The notes beneath the pieces were generated by a model that ran no database searches, was not told where the DNA came from, and saw only the letters and a list, made by a program, of their open reading frames with translations. The position numbers and the translations under genes are program-made. Positions 1 to 4,838 of a DNA stretch of 7,333 nt are shown here, one piece after another (within the stretch, counting starts at the first letter, position 1; every line of letters starts with the position of its first letter). The stretch spans positions 1 through 7,333 of the forward strand of contig CAKTFI010000051.1 of NCBI GenBank assembly GCA_934555865.1, written 5' to 3'. Source of the stretch: an uncultured Christensenellaceae bacterium. GTDB taxonomy: Bacteria > Bacillota > Clostridia > Christensenellales > Christensenellaceae.

Positions 1-317
1 GTGCCGTCCATGATGCCCCGGATGGTCGCGTTCGGGCTGGGAGACCTCTGCTTTAGGTGGTATTCCTCCATGCGCTGCGCATTGGGCGTAATCGTGGCGC
101 ACTTCACCGCGACGCTATAGCGGATCGCCGCATGCGCGGCGTCCTTGGTCACCTGGTCGCCCGTCTCGTCGCGATGCGGGAGCCCCAGGTCGTAATATTC
201 CGTTTTGAGATCCACAAAGGGAAGAATCAGTTCATCCTTGATTTCCTGCCAGATGACCCGCGTCATCTCATCGCCGTCCATTTCCACAAGCGGCGTCTGC
301 ATGCTGATTTTGTTCAT
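1..317 (-). CDS. icd: NADP-dependent isocitrate dehydrogenase, N-terminal part (cut by window edge)
   Basis: This gene should encode the TCA-cycle enzyme that oxidatively decarboxylates isocitrate to 2-oxoglutarate in the cytoplasm, usually with NADP+. The visible 105 codons begin [20 protein letters not shown], the hallmark N-terminus of the eukaryote-like (subfamily II, homodimeric) isocitrate dehydrogenases. Further matches are KCATITP (residues 72-78) and SPNATIR (94-100). T77, S94, N96 and R100 fall at the same numbers as the substrate-binding residues I recall from human IDH1, so there are no N-terminal indels. The family is about 400 residues long, so about three quarters lies outside the window to the left. 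The start is supported by GAGAGG (rc of 325-330), 7 nt upstream; the internal Met6 is too far from it. The gene is transcribed away from the foldase gene at 528. NADP rather than NAD specificity is inferred from the family, because the cofactor-binding region is not visible. Confidence 0.93.
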   Translation of the reverse strand, partial: MNKISMQTPLVEMDGDEMTRVIWQEIKDELILPFVDLKTEYYDLGLPHRDETGDQVTKDAAHAAIRYSVAVKCATITPNAQRMEEYHLKQRSPSPNATIRGIMDG

Positions 318-378
318 CGGGATTCCTCTCTGTCTTTGGGAGCAGGGCGCTTGCCCGCCCAGTTTTCATTTTTCCTAA

Positions 379-407
379 AATATAGCACATTTCCCCGCGT
401 TTGTGAA
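379..407 (-). promoter_or_regulatory. Predicted sigma-A-type promoter of icd
   Basis: On the minus strand there is a -35 TTCACA (402-407, 5 of 6 to TTGACA), a 17-nt spacer, and a -10 TATATT (379-384) preceded by TGC, making an extended -10. The start of transcription would be near 372, giving a leader of about 55 nt before the ATG at 317. The leader contains a small GGGC/GCCC inverted repeat that is too weak to call functional. No operator was recognised. Confidence 0.65.
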
Positions 408-474
408 TAGGGCGCGCGCATTTTCTGCCGCCGCCTCCTGCAAAAAAATTCACATTCTTCCCGCCCGCGCCGCT

Positions 475-503
475 ATGGCAAAGCCGCCAAACTATGGTAC
501 AAT
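475..503 (+). promoter_or_regulatory. Predicted promoter of the parvulin lipoprotein gene
   Basis: The -35 is ATGGCA (475-480, 4 of 6 to TTGACA). A 17-nt spacer separates it from the -10 TACAAT (498-503), which carries an upstream TGG (extended -10, TGnTACAAT). Transcription would start near 510, leaving a very short leader of about 18 nt that contains the ribosome binding site GGAGG (516-520), 7 nt before the ATG at 528. Confidence 0.55.
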
Positions 504-527
504 GGGAAAATCCACGGAGGTTTTTTT

Positions 528-1745
528 ATGAGACGAGCCATTTTTCGCCTGTTCTGCATCGCTGTCGCGCTTTTTTGCGGCCTTTCGCTCGCCGCCTGCC
601 GGTCGTCCGCAGCCGACACCGTCGTCGCCGAATGGAAGGGCAACAAAATCACGCTGGAACAACTGTTTGACGAGCTGGACTATCAATTCTATTTTTCCGG
701 CACGGAGGAAGGCATGACGGAAGATACCCTCCTCGAGGCCGCCGCGGCACAGCTGGACACGCTCGTCGCCTACTACACCGCCCTCCAAAAGGCGGCGGAC
801 TTGGGAATGGACGGCCTTTCCGGCGAGGAGCAGGCCGCTATCGAAGAGGAGGTCGCCGCCGACCTGGAAAACAGCCGCCAATACTATACCGAAACGCTGC
901 GCGCGCAAAACGGAGCTCTTTCCGACGCGCAGCTGGAGGCGCTTGTCGAGGCCGCCATGCAGGAGGCGGGCTACAGCGAGCAGGCGCTCCGCGCACACTA
1001 TACGGAGGCGGCGATCTATGAGCACATCTTCTCCTATTGCACCGACGCCATGACGCTTTCCGCAGACGAGCTGCAAGCGGGCGTCGCCAATCTGGCCGAG
1101 CAGGCGCGGGAGACCTATGCCACCGACCCGGACCGCTATGACTATGACCAGCTGCTCGGCGCTACGATCTACTACACTCCCGCCCAGGTGCGCCGCGTCA
1201 AGCACATCCTGATCGCCCTCACGGACGAGGACGCCGAAGCCGTTTCCGCCGCCTATGCCGCCGAAAACACCGAAGAGGGCGACGCGCTGCTCGCCGAAGC
1301 GCTGGAGCGCATTCGCGGCGAAGCCGAAGAGGTCTACGCCCGCGTCCAGCTCGACCCCGGCAAGTTTGACGAGATCTTGGAGGAGCTGACCAACGACCCG
1401 GAGGCCGCGGACAACCCGGACGGCTACTTTGTCCGCGAGGGCAGCGCGATGTACAGCCCCGCCTTTTTGCAAGCGGCCTTTGCCCTGCAAACGGAGGGCG
1501 ATCTGAGCGGCCTGGTCGCCACCAGCAGCGGCTACCACATCCTCCGTTTGGAGGAAATCGTCCCCGAGGGCCCCGCGGACTTGGAGGATGTCGCCGACGC
1601 CGCCTATGAAACACTGCTCCGGCAAAAAAAGGAGGCGGCCTTCCGGGAAAACATCCGCACCTGGCAGGAGGGCGTCTCCATCCGCACCTATCCGTCCCGG
1701 TATGAGGCGGCCGTGAAGGAGCGCTATGTAGAGCTGCTCTCCTGA
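528..1745 (+). CDS. Parvulin-type peptidyl-prolyl cis-trans isomerase lipoprotein (PrsA/SurA-like foldase)
   Basis: This is a likely membrane-anchored extracytoplasmic foldase that isomerises Xaa-Pro bonds in exported proteins. The 405-residue protein starts with a basic n-region and a hydrophobic stretch ending in the lipobox LAAC (residues 21-24), so Cys24 would be lipidated after signal peptidase II cleavage. Residues 30-215 are an acidic, helical N-terminal chaperone-like region (ITLEQLFDEL and following). The parvulin domain spans about 221-345: VKHILIA (224-230) carries the first His (H226), DGYF (298-301) matches the usual GDLGWF position, and SGYHILRLEE (334-343) carries the second conserved His (H337). 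About 30 extra acidic residues (231-262) sit between the first strand and the following helix, so the core is longer than in the shortest parvulins. A C-terminal helical tail follows. The start is fixed by GGAGG 7 nt upstream. It appears monocistronic, since the next gene is convergent. The fold is clear; whether it is the true PrsA of this organism is not decidable here. Confidence 0.9.
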   Translation: MRRAIFRLFCIAVALFCGLSLAACRSSAADTVVAEWKGNKITLEQLFDELDYQFYFSGTEEGMTEDTLLEAAAAQLDTLVAYYTALQKAADLGMDGLSGEEQAAIEEEVAADLENSRQYYTETLRAQNGALSDAQLEALVEAAMQEAGYSEQALRAHYTEAAIYEHIFSYCTDAMTLSADELQAGVANLAEQARETYATDPDRYDYDQLLGATIYYTPAQVRRVKHILIALTDEDAEAVSAAYAAENTEEGDALLAEALERIRGEAEEVYARVQLDPGKFDEILEELTNDPEAADNPDGYFVREGSAMYSPAFLQAAFALQTEGDLSGLVATSSGYHILRLEEIVPEGPADLEDVADAAYETLLRQKKEAAFRENIRTWQEGVSIRTYPSRYEAAVKERYVELLS

Positions 1746-1751
1746 GCCTCT

Positions 1752-1800
1752 CGGGCGTTTCGCCCGTTCATCTCCGCCCGCGCCCCTGCTTCGGCGCGGG
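1752..1800 (+). other. Two GC-rich hairpins just after the lipoprotein stop
   Basis: The first is CGGGCG-TTT-CGCCCG (1752-1766), a 6-bp stem beginning 6 nt after the TGA. The second is CCCGCGCC (1777-1784) pairing with GGCGCGGG (1793-1800) across an 8-nt loop. Neither is followed directly by a T-run on the plus strand, so they do not look like ordinary intrinsic terminators. They could protect the 3' end of the mRNA or pause polymerase ahead of the real terminator at 1823-1869. Confidence 0.45.
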
Positions 1801-1822
1801 GCATCGTCCCGAAAAAATCATC

Positions 1823-1869
1823 AAAAAAGCGGCTGCCGCAGAAGCCATGCGACAAGCCGCTTTTGTTTT
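1823..1869. terminator. Bidirectional intrinsic terminator shared by the lipoprotein gene and the rph-birA operon
   Basis: AAAAGCGGCT (1825-1834) is the inverse of AGCCGCTTTT (1855-1864). Inside it, GCCGCA (1835-1840) pairs with TGCGAC (1848-1853) with one wobble, leaving a 7-nt loop. The result is a stem of about 16 bp with a single-base bulge. On the minus strand the stem runs into six T (1828-1823) and begins 8 nt after the birA stop. On the plus strand it ends in TTTTGTTTT (1861-1869), so it can stop transcription from both convergent genes. Confidence 0.85.
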
Positions 1870-1872
1870 CCT

Positions 1873-2841
1873 TTACTGCGCCGCGCGCGGGCGCACCGTC
1901 ACTTCGCCGGAATTCAGCAGGCGTTCCCGCCCGTCCGGCAGGCGCACGAGCAGTCCGCCATCCTCGTCGATATCCACCGCGGTCGCCGGCTGCACGATCC
2001 CGTTCTGCTCAAAGGTAATCTCTTGCCCCAGCAAGATGGACCGGCGGCGGTATTCCGGCAAAAAGGCCTTTTCCCGCAGCGTCTGCATGCATGCAAACAC
2101 CTCTCCCGCCACGGCGGCGATGATCCGGTTGCGCGGGACCTCGCCCGCGTCGAGTGAGGCCGCCTGCGTCAGCTCTGAAGGGAATTCCTGCGGGCGCAGG
2201 TTGATGCCGATGCCGATGACGACGCTTTGCACCACGCCCAGCTCAAAGTCCGTGATCGCCTCCGTCAAAATGCCGCACACCTTCTTGCCGCCCCGGTAGA
2301 TGTCGTTGACCCACTTGATGCCGAGTTCTCCGCCGAGCTCGCCCTCCAGCGCCCGGCAGACCGCCACCGCCGCCGCCGAGGTGATGAGCAGGCTCTCCTC
2401 GATGCGGAGCTGCGGCTGCAAGATGAGGCTCATATAGATGCCCTTGTCCCGCGGCGAATAGAAATTCCGCCCGCGCCGCCCGCGCCCGGCCGTCTGCTCC
2501 TGCGCCGCCAAAATGGCCGCGCCGCGCCATCCGGCCGAAAGCTGCCGCTTGGCCTGCGTGTTTGTGGAATCGATGCAGTCGTACACCTGAACCGGGACCT
2601 CCCGCCAGGGCTCCGCCAGGGCGCGGCGGATCTGCTGCGCGCTCAGCACATCCGTCTCCCGCAGAAGGTAGCCCCGCTTCTTCACCGCCTCAATGCAGTA
2701 TCCCTCCTGCCGCAAAGAGACGATCATCTTCCACACCGCCGCCCGCGAGATTCCGAGCTCTCCCGCCAGCTTTTCGCCCGACAGGAAATCCGTGGCTTCC
2801 GCCAGCATCTGCAAAAGCTGTTCCTTCCGTTCTCCCTGCAT
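1873..2841 (-). CDS. birA: Bifunctional biotin protein ligase / biotin operon repressor
   Basis: This enzyme activates biotin with ATP to biotinyl-5'-AMP and transfers it to a lysine of biotin carboxyl carrier domains. The group II form also represses biotin genes. The 322-residue protein has an N-terminal winged helix-turn-helix (about residues 14-60, with SGEKLAGELGISRAAVWKMI as its core), which marks it as a DNA-binding group II enzyme. The catalytic domain carries the biotinyl-AMP loop GRGRRGR (119-125), IYMSL (135-139), KWVNDIY (176-182) with the conserved Lys, Asn and Asp, GKKVCGILTE (185-194) and GIGIN (210-214). Residues from about 265 form the C-terminal SH3-like domain. GGAAGG (rc of 2851-2856) lies 9 nt before the ATG. 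It is the last gene of the rph operon, 32 nt after the phosphoesterase stop and directly before the terminator. No biotin operator or biotin biosynthesis gene is visible in the window. Confidence 0.95.
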   Translation of the reverse strand: MQGERKEQLLQMLAEATDFLSGEKLAGELGISRAAVWKMIVSLRQEGYCIEAVKKRGYLLRETDVLSAQQIRRALAEPWREVPVQVYDCIDSTNTQAKRQLSAGWRGAAILAAQEQTAGRGRRGRNFYSPRDKGIYMSLILQPQLRIEESLLITSAAAVAVCRALEGELGGELGIKWVNDIYRGGKKVCGILTEAITDFELGVVQSVVIGIGINLRPQEFPSELTQAASLDAGEVPRNRIIAAVAGEVFACMQTLREKAFLPEYRRRSILLGQEITFEQNGIVQPATAVDIDEDGGLLVRLPDGRERLLNSGEVTVRPRAAQ

Positions 2842-2873
2842 CGTCCGTTTCCTTCCTTTCCGTTATCCTCTCG

Positions 2874-3368
2874 TCAATGCGCCGCATCCAATTGGACGAC
2901 GCGGGGCATGATCCCGTCGCGGCTCACCAAAAGCAGCCCGAAGGTCGCCCGCCCGAGGCGCGGTTCCCCGAGGCTGCCCGGGTTGAACAGCAGCCTGCCG
3001 GTGGAGGAATACTCCACCTTGGGGATGTGCGTATGCCCAAACAGCACAGCGTCCGCCTGCTTTTGCTCGGCAAACAGCCCCAGGCTCAACAGCGAATACT
3101 TGACCCGCTGCGTATGCCCGTGCAGCATGGCGATTTTCTGCCCGTCCAGATGAAATTCCCGGTACAGCTCCGCCCCGGAATAGTCGCAATTGCCGCGCAC
3201 CTGATACACCGGCACGCCCCGTTCCTCCAAAAGCGGCCGCACCGCCTCCACATCCGCCGTGCAGTCGCCCAGGTGCACAAAGTGCGTAAATTCCCCGGCC
3301 TGCGCGATCGCCTGCCGCAGGGCGGCCACATGGCCGTGCGTGTCCGAGGTCACGAGGATCTTGTTCAC
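2874..3368 (-). CDS. yfcE: YfcE/YsnB-type (MJ0936 family) metallophosphoesterase
   Basis: This is a small dinuclear-metal phosphodiesterase of the calcineurin-like superfamily. Relatives hydrolyse artificial or cyclic phosphodiesters, but the physiological substrate is not established. The 164 residues (typical family length) show every metal-binding motif in order: SDTHG (8-12; D9, H11), LGDC (33-36; D35), RGNCD (58-62; N60), HGH (83-85) and GHTH (111-114; H112, H114). NPGSLGEPR (129-137) is the family's C-terminal signature. The start codon is GTG at 3368, overlapping the rdgB stop as GTGA, which points to translational coupling; a GAGG 7 nt upstream inside rdgB can serve as the ribosome binding site. 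An ATG-only gene caller would lose this start. Linkage to rph and rdgB matches YsnB of Bacillus and suggests a role in nucleotide or RNA housekeeping, which is inference only. Confidence 0.92.
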   Translation of the reverse strand: MNKILVTSDTHGHVAALRQAIAQAGEFTHFVHLGDCTADVEAVRPLLEERGVPVYQVRGNCDYSGAELYREFHLDGQKIAMLHGHTQRVKYSLLSLGLFAEQKQADAVLFGHTHIPKVEYSSTGRLLFNPGSLGEPRLGRATFGLLLVSRDGIMPRVVQLDAAH

Positions 3369-3961
3369 TGCTCCGCCTCGAGGAACTCTTTCAGCTTGGC
3401 CAGCGCCAATGCGCGGTGGCTGATCTTGTTCTTTTCCGCCGCGTCCATCTGCCCAAAGGTCTCGCCGTATTCCTCCAGGTAGAAATACGGGTCATAGCCG
3501 AATCCGCCGTCGCCCATCGGGGTCGTCACGATCTTGCCCCGGCAGATCCCCTCGCAGGAAAAGACCTCCTGCCCGCCGCGCGCCAGCACGATGGCGCAGC
3601 TGTAGTGCGCTTGCCGCCCCGCTTCGTCGAGCGGCGTCACCTCGCGCACCAGCTTGGCGTTGTTGTCCGCGTCCGTGCCGCTCTCGGAATACCGTGCCGA
3701 ATAGACGCCCGGGCGGCCGCCCAAGCCGTCGACACACAGGCCGGAATCGTCCGCCACCACATCGCAGTCCACCTTTTCGCTGATGGCGAGCGCCTTTTTG
3801 CGCGCATTGCCCAAAAAGGAATCCGCATCCTCCACGACCGAGACCGCCACGCCCGCCTGCTTCATCGAGAGCACTTCTTCATATTCGTCCGCCAGGATCG
3901 CGGCGATCTCCCGCACCTTCCCGGCGTTCCCCGTCGCCATAATAAGCCGTTTCCGTTTCAT
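3365..3961 (-). CDS. rdgB: RdgB/HAM1-type XTP/dITP diphosphatase
   Basis: This house-cleaning nucleotide pyrophosphatase removes dITP, ITP and XTP from the pool by hydrolysis to the monophosphate and PPi, preventing incorporation of deaminated purines. The 198-residue product has the full family signature: ATGNAGKVREI (9-19), FLGNARKKA (49-57), VADDSGL (69-75), GRPGVYSARY (82-91), GGFGYDPYF (152-160) and EKNKISHR (176-183). I chose the ATG at 3961. It begins MKRKRLIMATGN and sits 9 nt after GGAGG inside the end of rph. The frame is open further upstream, to 4012, but that would add 17 residues with no family similarity and no ribosome binding site, and Met15 of the long form directly abuts the GGAGG. 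The ATG comes one base after the rph stop (TGAGATG) and the stop overlaps the next start, so the three genes are probably translationally coupled. Confidence 0.95.
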   Translation of the reverse strand: MKRKRLIMATGNAGKVREIAAILADEYEEVLSMKQAGVAVSVVEDADSFLGNARKKALAISEKVDCDVVADDSGLCVDGLGGRPGVYSARYSESGTDADNNAKLVREVTPLDEAGRQAHYSCAIVLARGGQEVFSCEGICRGKIVTTPMGDGGFGYDPYFYLEEYGETFGQMDAAEKNKISHRALALAKLKEFLEAEQ

Positions 3962-3962
3962 C

Positions 3963-4682
3963 TCATGCATCCTCCAAAATCTTCTTTTCCATCGCAATGA
4001 GTTCCGCGACACCCGCCTTGCAAAGCGAGATCAGGCTGGCCAGCTCCTCGTCCGTGACCGGGCGCTTTTCGCCCGAGATCTGTAATTCCGAGACTCCGCC
4101 CTGCTCCGTGCCGACAAAGTTCATGTCCGCCTCGGCATGCGAATCCTCCTGATAGCACAGATCGAGCAGCGGCCGTCCGCCGACCACCCCGCACGAGACC
4201 GCCGCCAGATAGCTCTGCACCGGGTTTTTCGCGATCTTGCCCTCGCGCAGCAATTTGCGGAACAGGAAGGACATCGCCAAAAAACCGCCGGTGATCGAGG
4301 CGGTGCGCGTCCCGCCGTCGGCCTCGATCACATCGGCGTCAATGTTCACGCTGATGCCCGCAAAGGCCCCAAAGTCCAACACCGAGCGCAGGCTCCGCCC
4401 GATGAGCCGCTGGATCTCCACACTGCGCGAGTCCGTCCGATTGCGTTCCCGCGCTTTGCGCCCCAGGGTCGAGCCGGGCAGCATGGCGTATTCCGCCGTC
4501 AGCCAGCCGCTCTTTTCCCCATCCAGAAAGGACGGCACCGAAAAGGATGCATTCGCCGTCACGAGCACGCGCGTGTGCCCCCATTCTATGAGACAGGACC
4601 CGCCGGAATTCGGCATAAAGCCGGGCGTGACCCGTATATCGCGCAATTCTCCGGGCAGCCGCCCGTCGATCCGTTTTTCCAT
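3963..4682 (-). CDS. rph: Ribonuclease PH (tRNA 3'-end phosphorolytic exonuclease)
   Basis: RNase PH trims tRNA precursors and some structured RNAs from the 3' end, using phosphate and releasing nucleoside diphosphates; it acts as a hexamer. The 239-residue protein is of normal family length. It shows GWLTAEYAMLPGST (59-72), RSVEIQRLIGRSLR (86-99), ADGGTRTASITG (121-132, with the phosphate-binding Arg126), and LLDLCYQEDSHAEADMNFV (172-190), where D180 and D186 occupy the metal/catalytic aspartate positions. R86 occupies the second phosphate-binding arginine position. The start at 4682 (MEKRIDGR) is 5 nt after a near-perfect GGAGGAG (rc of 4688-4694). The frame stays open to an ATG at 4709, but that ATG lies upstream of this ribosome binding site and adds nine unconserved residues. 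It is the first gene of the operon. All key residues look intact, unlike the frameshifted rph of E. coli K-12. Confidence 0.96.
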   Translation of the reverse strand: MEKRIDGRLPGELRDIRVTPGFMPNSGGSCLIEWGHTRVLVTANASFSVPSFLDGEKSGWLTAEYAMLPGSTLGRKARERNRTDSRSVEIQRLIGRSLRSVLDFGAFAGISVNIDADVIEADGGTRTASITGGFLAMSFLFRKLLREGKIAKNPVQSYLAAVSCGVVGGRPLLDLCYQEDSHAEADMNFVGTEQGGVSELQISGEKRPVTDEELASLISLCKAGVAELIAMEKKILEDA

Positions 4683-4720
4683 AAAAGCTCCTCCAACCGT
4701 GGTATACACTTTTCTTTCCT

Positions 4721-4748
4721 ATTGTAACATACCCAAAATAGAATGCAA
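4721..4748 (-). promoter_or_regulatory. Predicted promoter of the rph operon
   Basis: On the minus strand the -10 is TACAAT (4721-4726), preceded by TGT, so it is an extended -10. The best -35 is TTGCAT (4743-4748), only 3 of 6, with a 16-nt spacer. The extended -10 would compensate for the weak -35. Transcription would start near 4715, about 32 nt before the rph ATG. The -35 is only 3 nt from the -35 of the divergent rqcH promoter. Confidence 0.5.
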
Positions 4749-4751
4749 CTG

Positions 4752-4780
4752 TTGGCGGTTTTTCAAAATTACGCTATAAT
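4752..4780 (+). promoter_or_regulatory. Predicted promoter of rqcH
   Basis: The -35 is TTGGCG (4752-4757, 4 of 6 to TTGACA), followed by a 17-nt spacer and a consensus -10 TATAAT (4775-4780). Transcription would begin near 4787, giving a leader of about 52 nt that includes the hairpin at 4801-4822 and the ribosome binding site. Confidence 0.7.
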
Positions 4781-4800
4781 AGGAAGCTGAAGCAATGCGC

Positions 4801-4822
4801 GCCGCCGGTGACCGCCGGCGGC
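4801..4822 (+). promoter_or_regulatory. GC-rich leader hairpin abutting the rqcH Shine-Dalgarno
   Basis: GCCGCCGG (4801-4808) pairs perfectly with CCGGCGGC (4815-4822) across a 6-nt loop (TGACCG). The stem consists entirely of G-C pairs. The AGGAGG ribosome binding site starts at the very next base (4823-4828), 10 nt before the ATG. There is no following T-run, so it is not a terminator. Possible roles are a 5' mRNA stabiliser or a modulator of ribosome loading. The structure is seen directly; the role is inferred. Confidence 0.6.
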
Positions 4823-4838
4823 AGGAGGAATTTTTACG

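Larger units (their letters stand above)
1873..4682 (-). other. Predicted four-gene operon rph-rdgB-yfcE-birA
   Basis: All four genes are on the minus strand with spacings of +1 nt (rph to rdgB, TGAGATG), -4 nt (rdgB to yfcE, GTGA overlap) and +32 nt (yfcE to birA). A promoter precedes rph at 4721-4748 and a strong terminator follows birA at 1823-1869. No convincing internal promoter was found: the TTGACG at 2878-2873 on the minus strand has no -10 at a proper distance. The first three genes form a block recalled from Bacillus (rph-ysnA-ysnB); birA as the fourth member is the lineage-specific part. Co-transcription is inferred from spacing. Confidence 0.75.

Noticed and set aside
57..453. Plus-strand frame 57-410 and minus-strand frame 268-453 over the icd start region
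   Set aside because: The first is antisense to conserved icd codons; the second covers the icd promoter and leader out of frame. Neither has family features.
492..1625. 377-codon open frame on the minus strand, antisense to the parvulin lipoprotein gene
   Set aside because: It has no family motifs, runs over the promoter and whole body of a well-supported gene, and is explained by GC-rich third codon positions of the sense gene.
2084..2095. TGCATGCATGCA, a 12-bp palindrome/alternating repeat inside birA
   Set aside because: It encodes ordinary residues within the birA reading frame and has no partner site or promoter nearby; it is likely incidental.
2850..2878. TTGACG on the minus strand at 2878-2873 as a birA promoter -35
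   Set aside because: No -10-like hexamer occurs 15-19 nt downstream; that stretch is the GGAAGG ribosome binding region.
2227..3482. Long plus-strand open frames (308 and 306 codons) across birA and the phosphoesterase
   Set aside because: Their translations are low-complexity Arg/Pro/Ala-rich with no recognisable domain. They lie opposite genes with complete conserved motifs.
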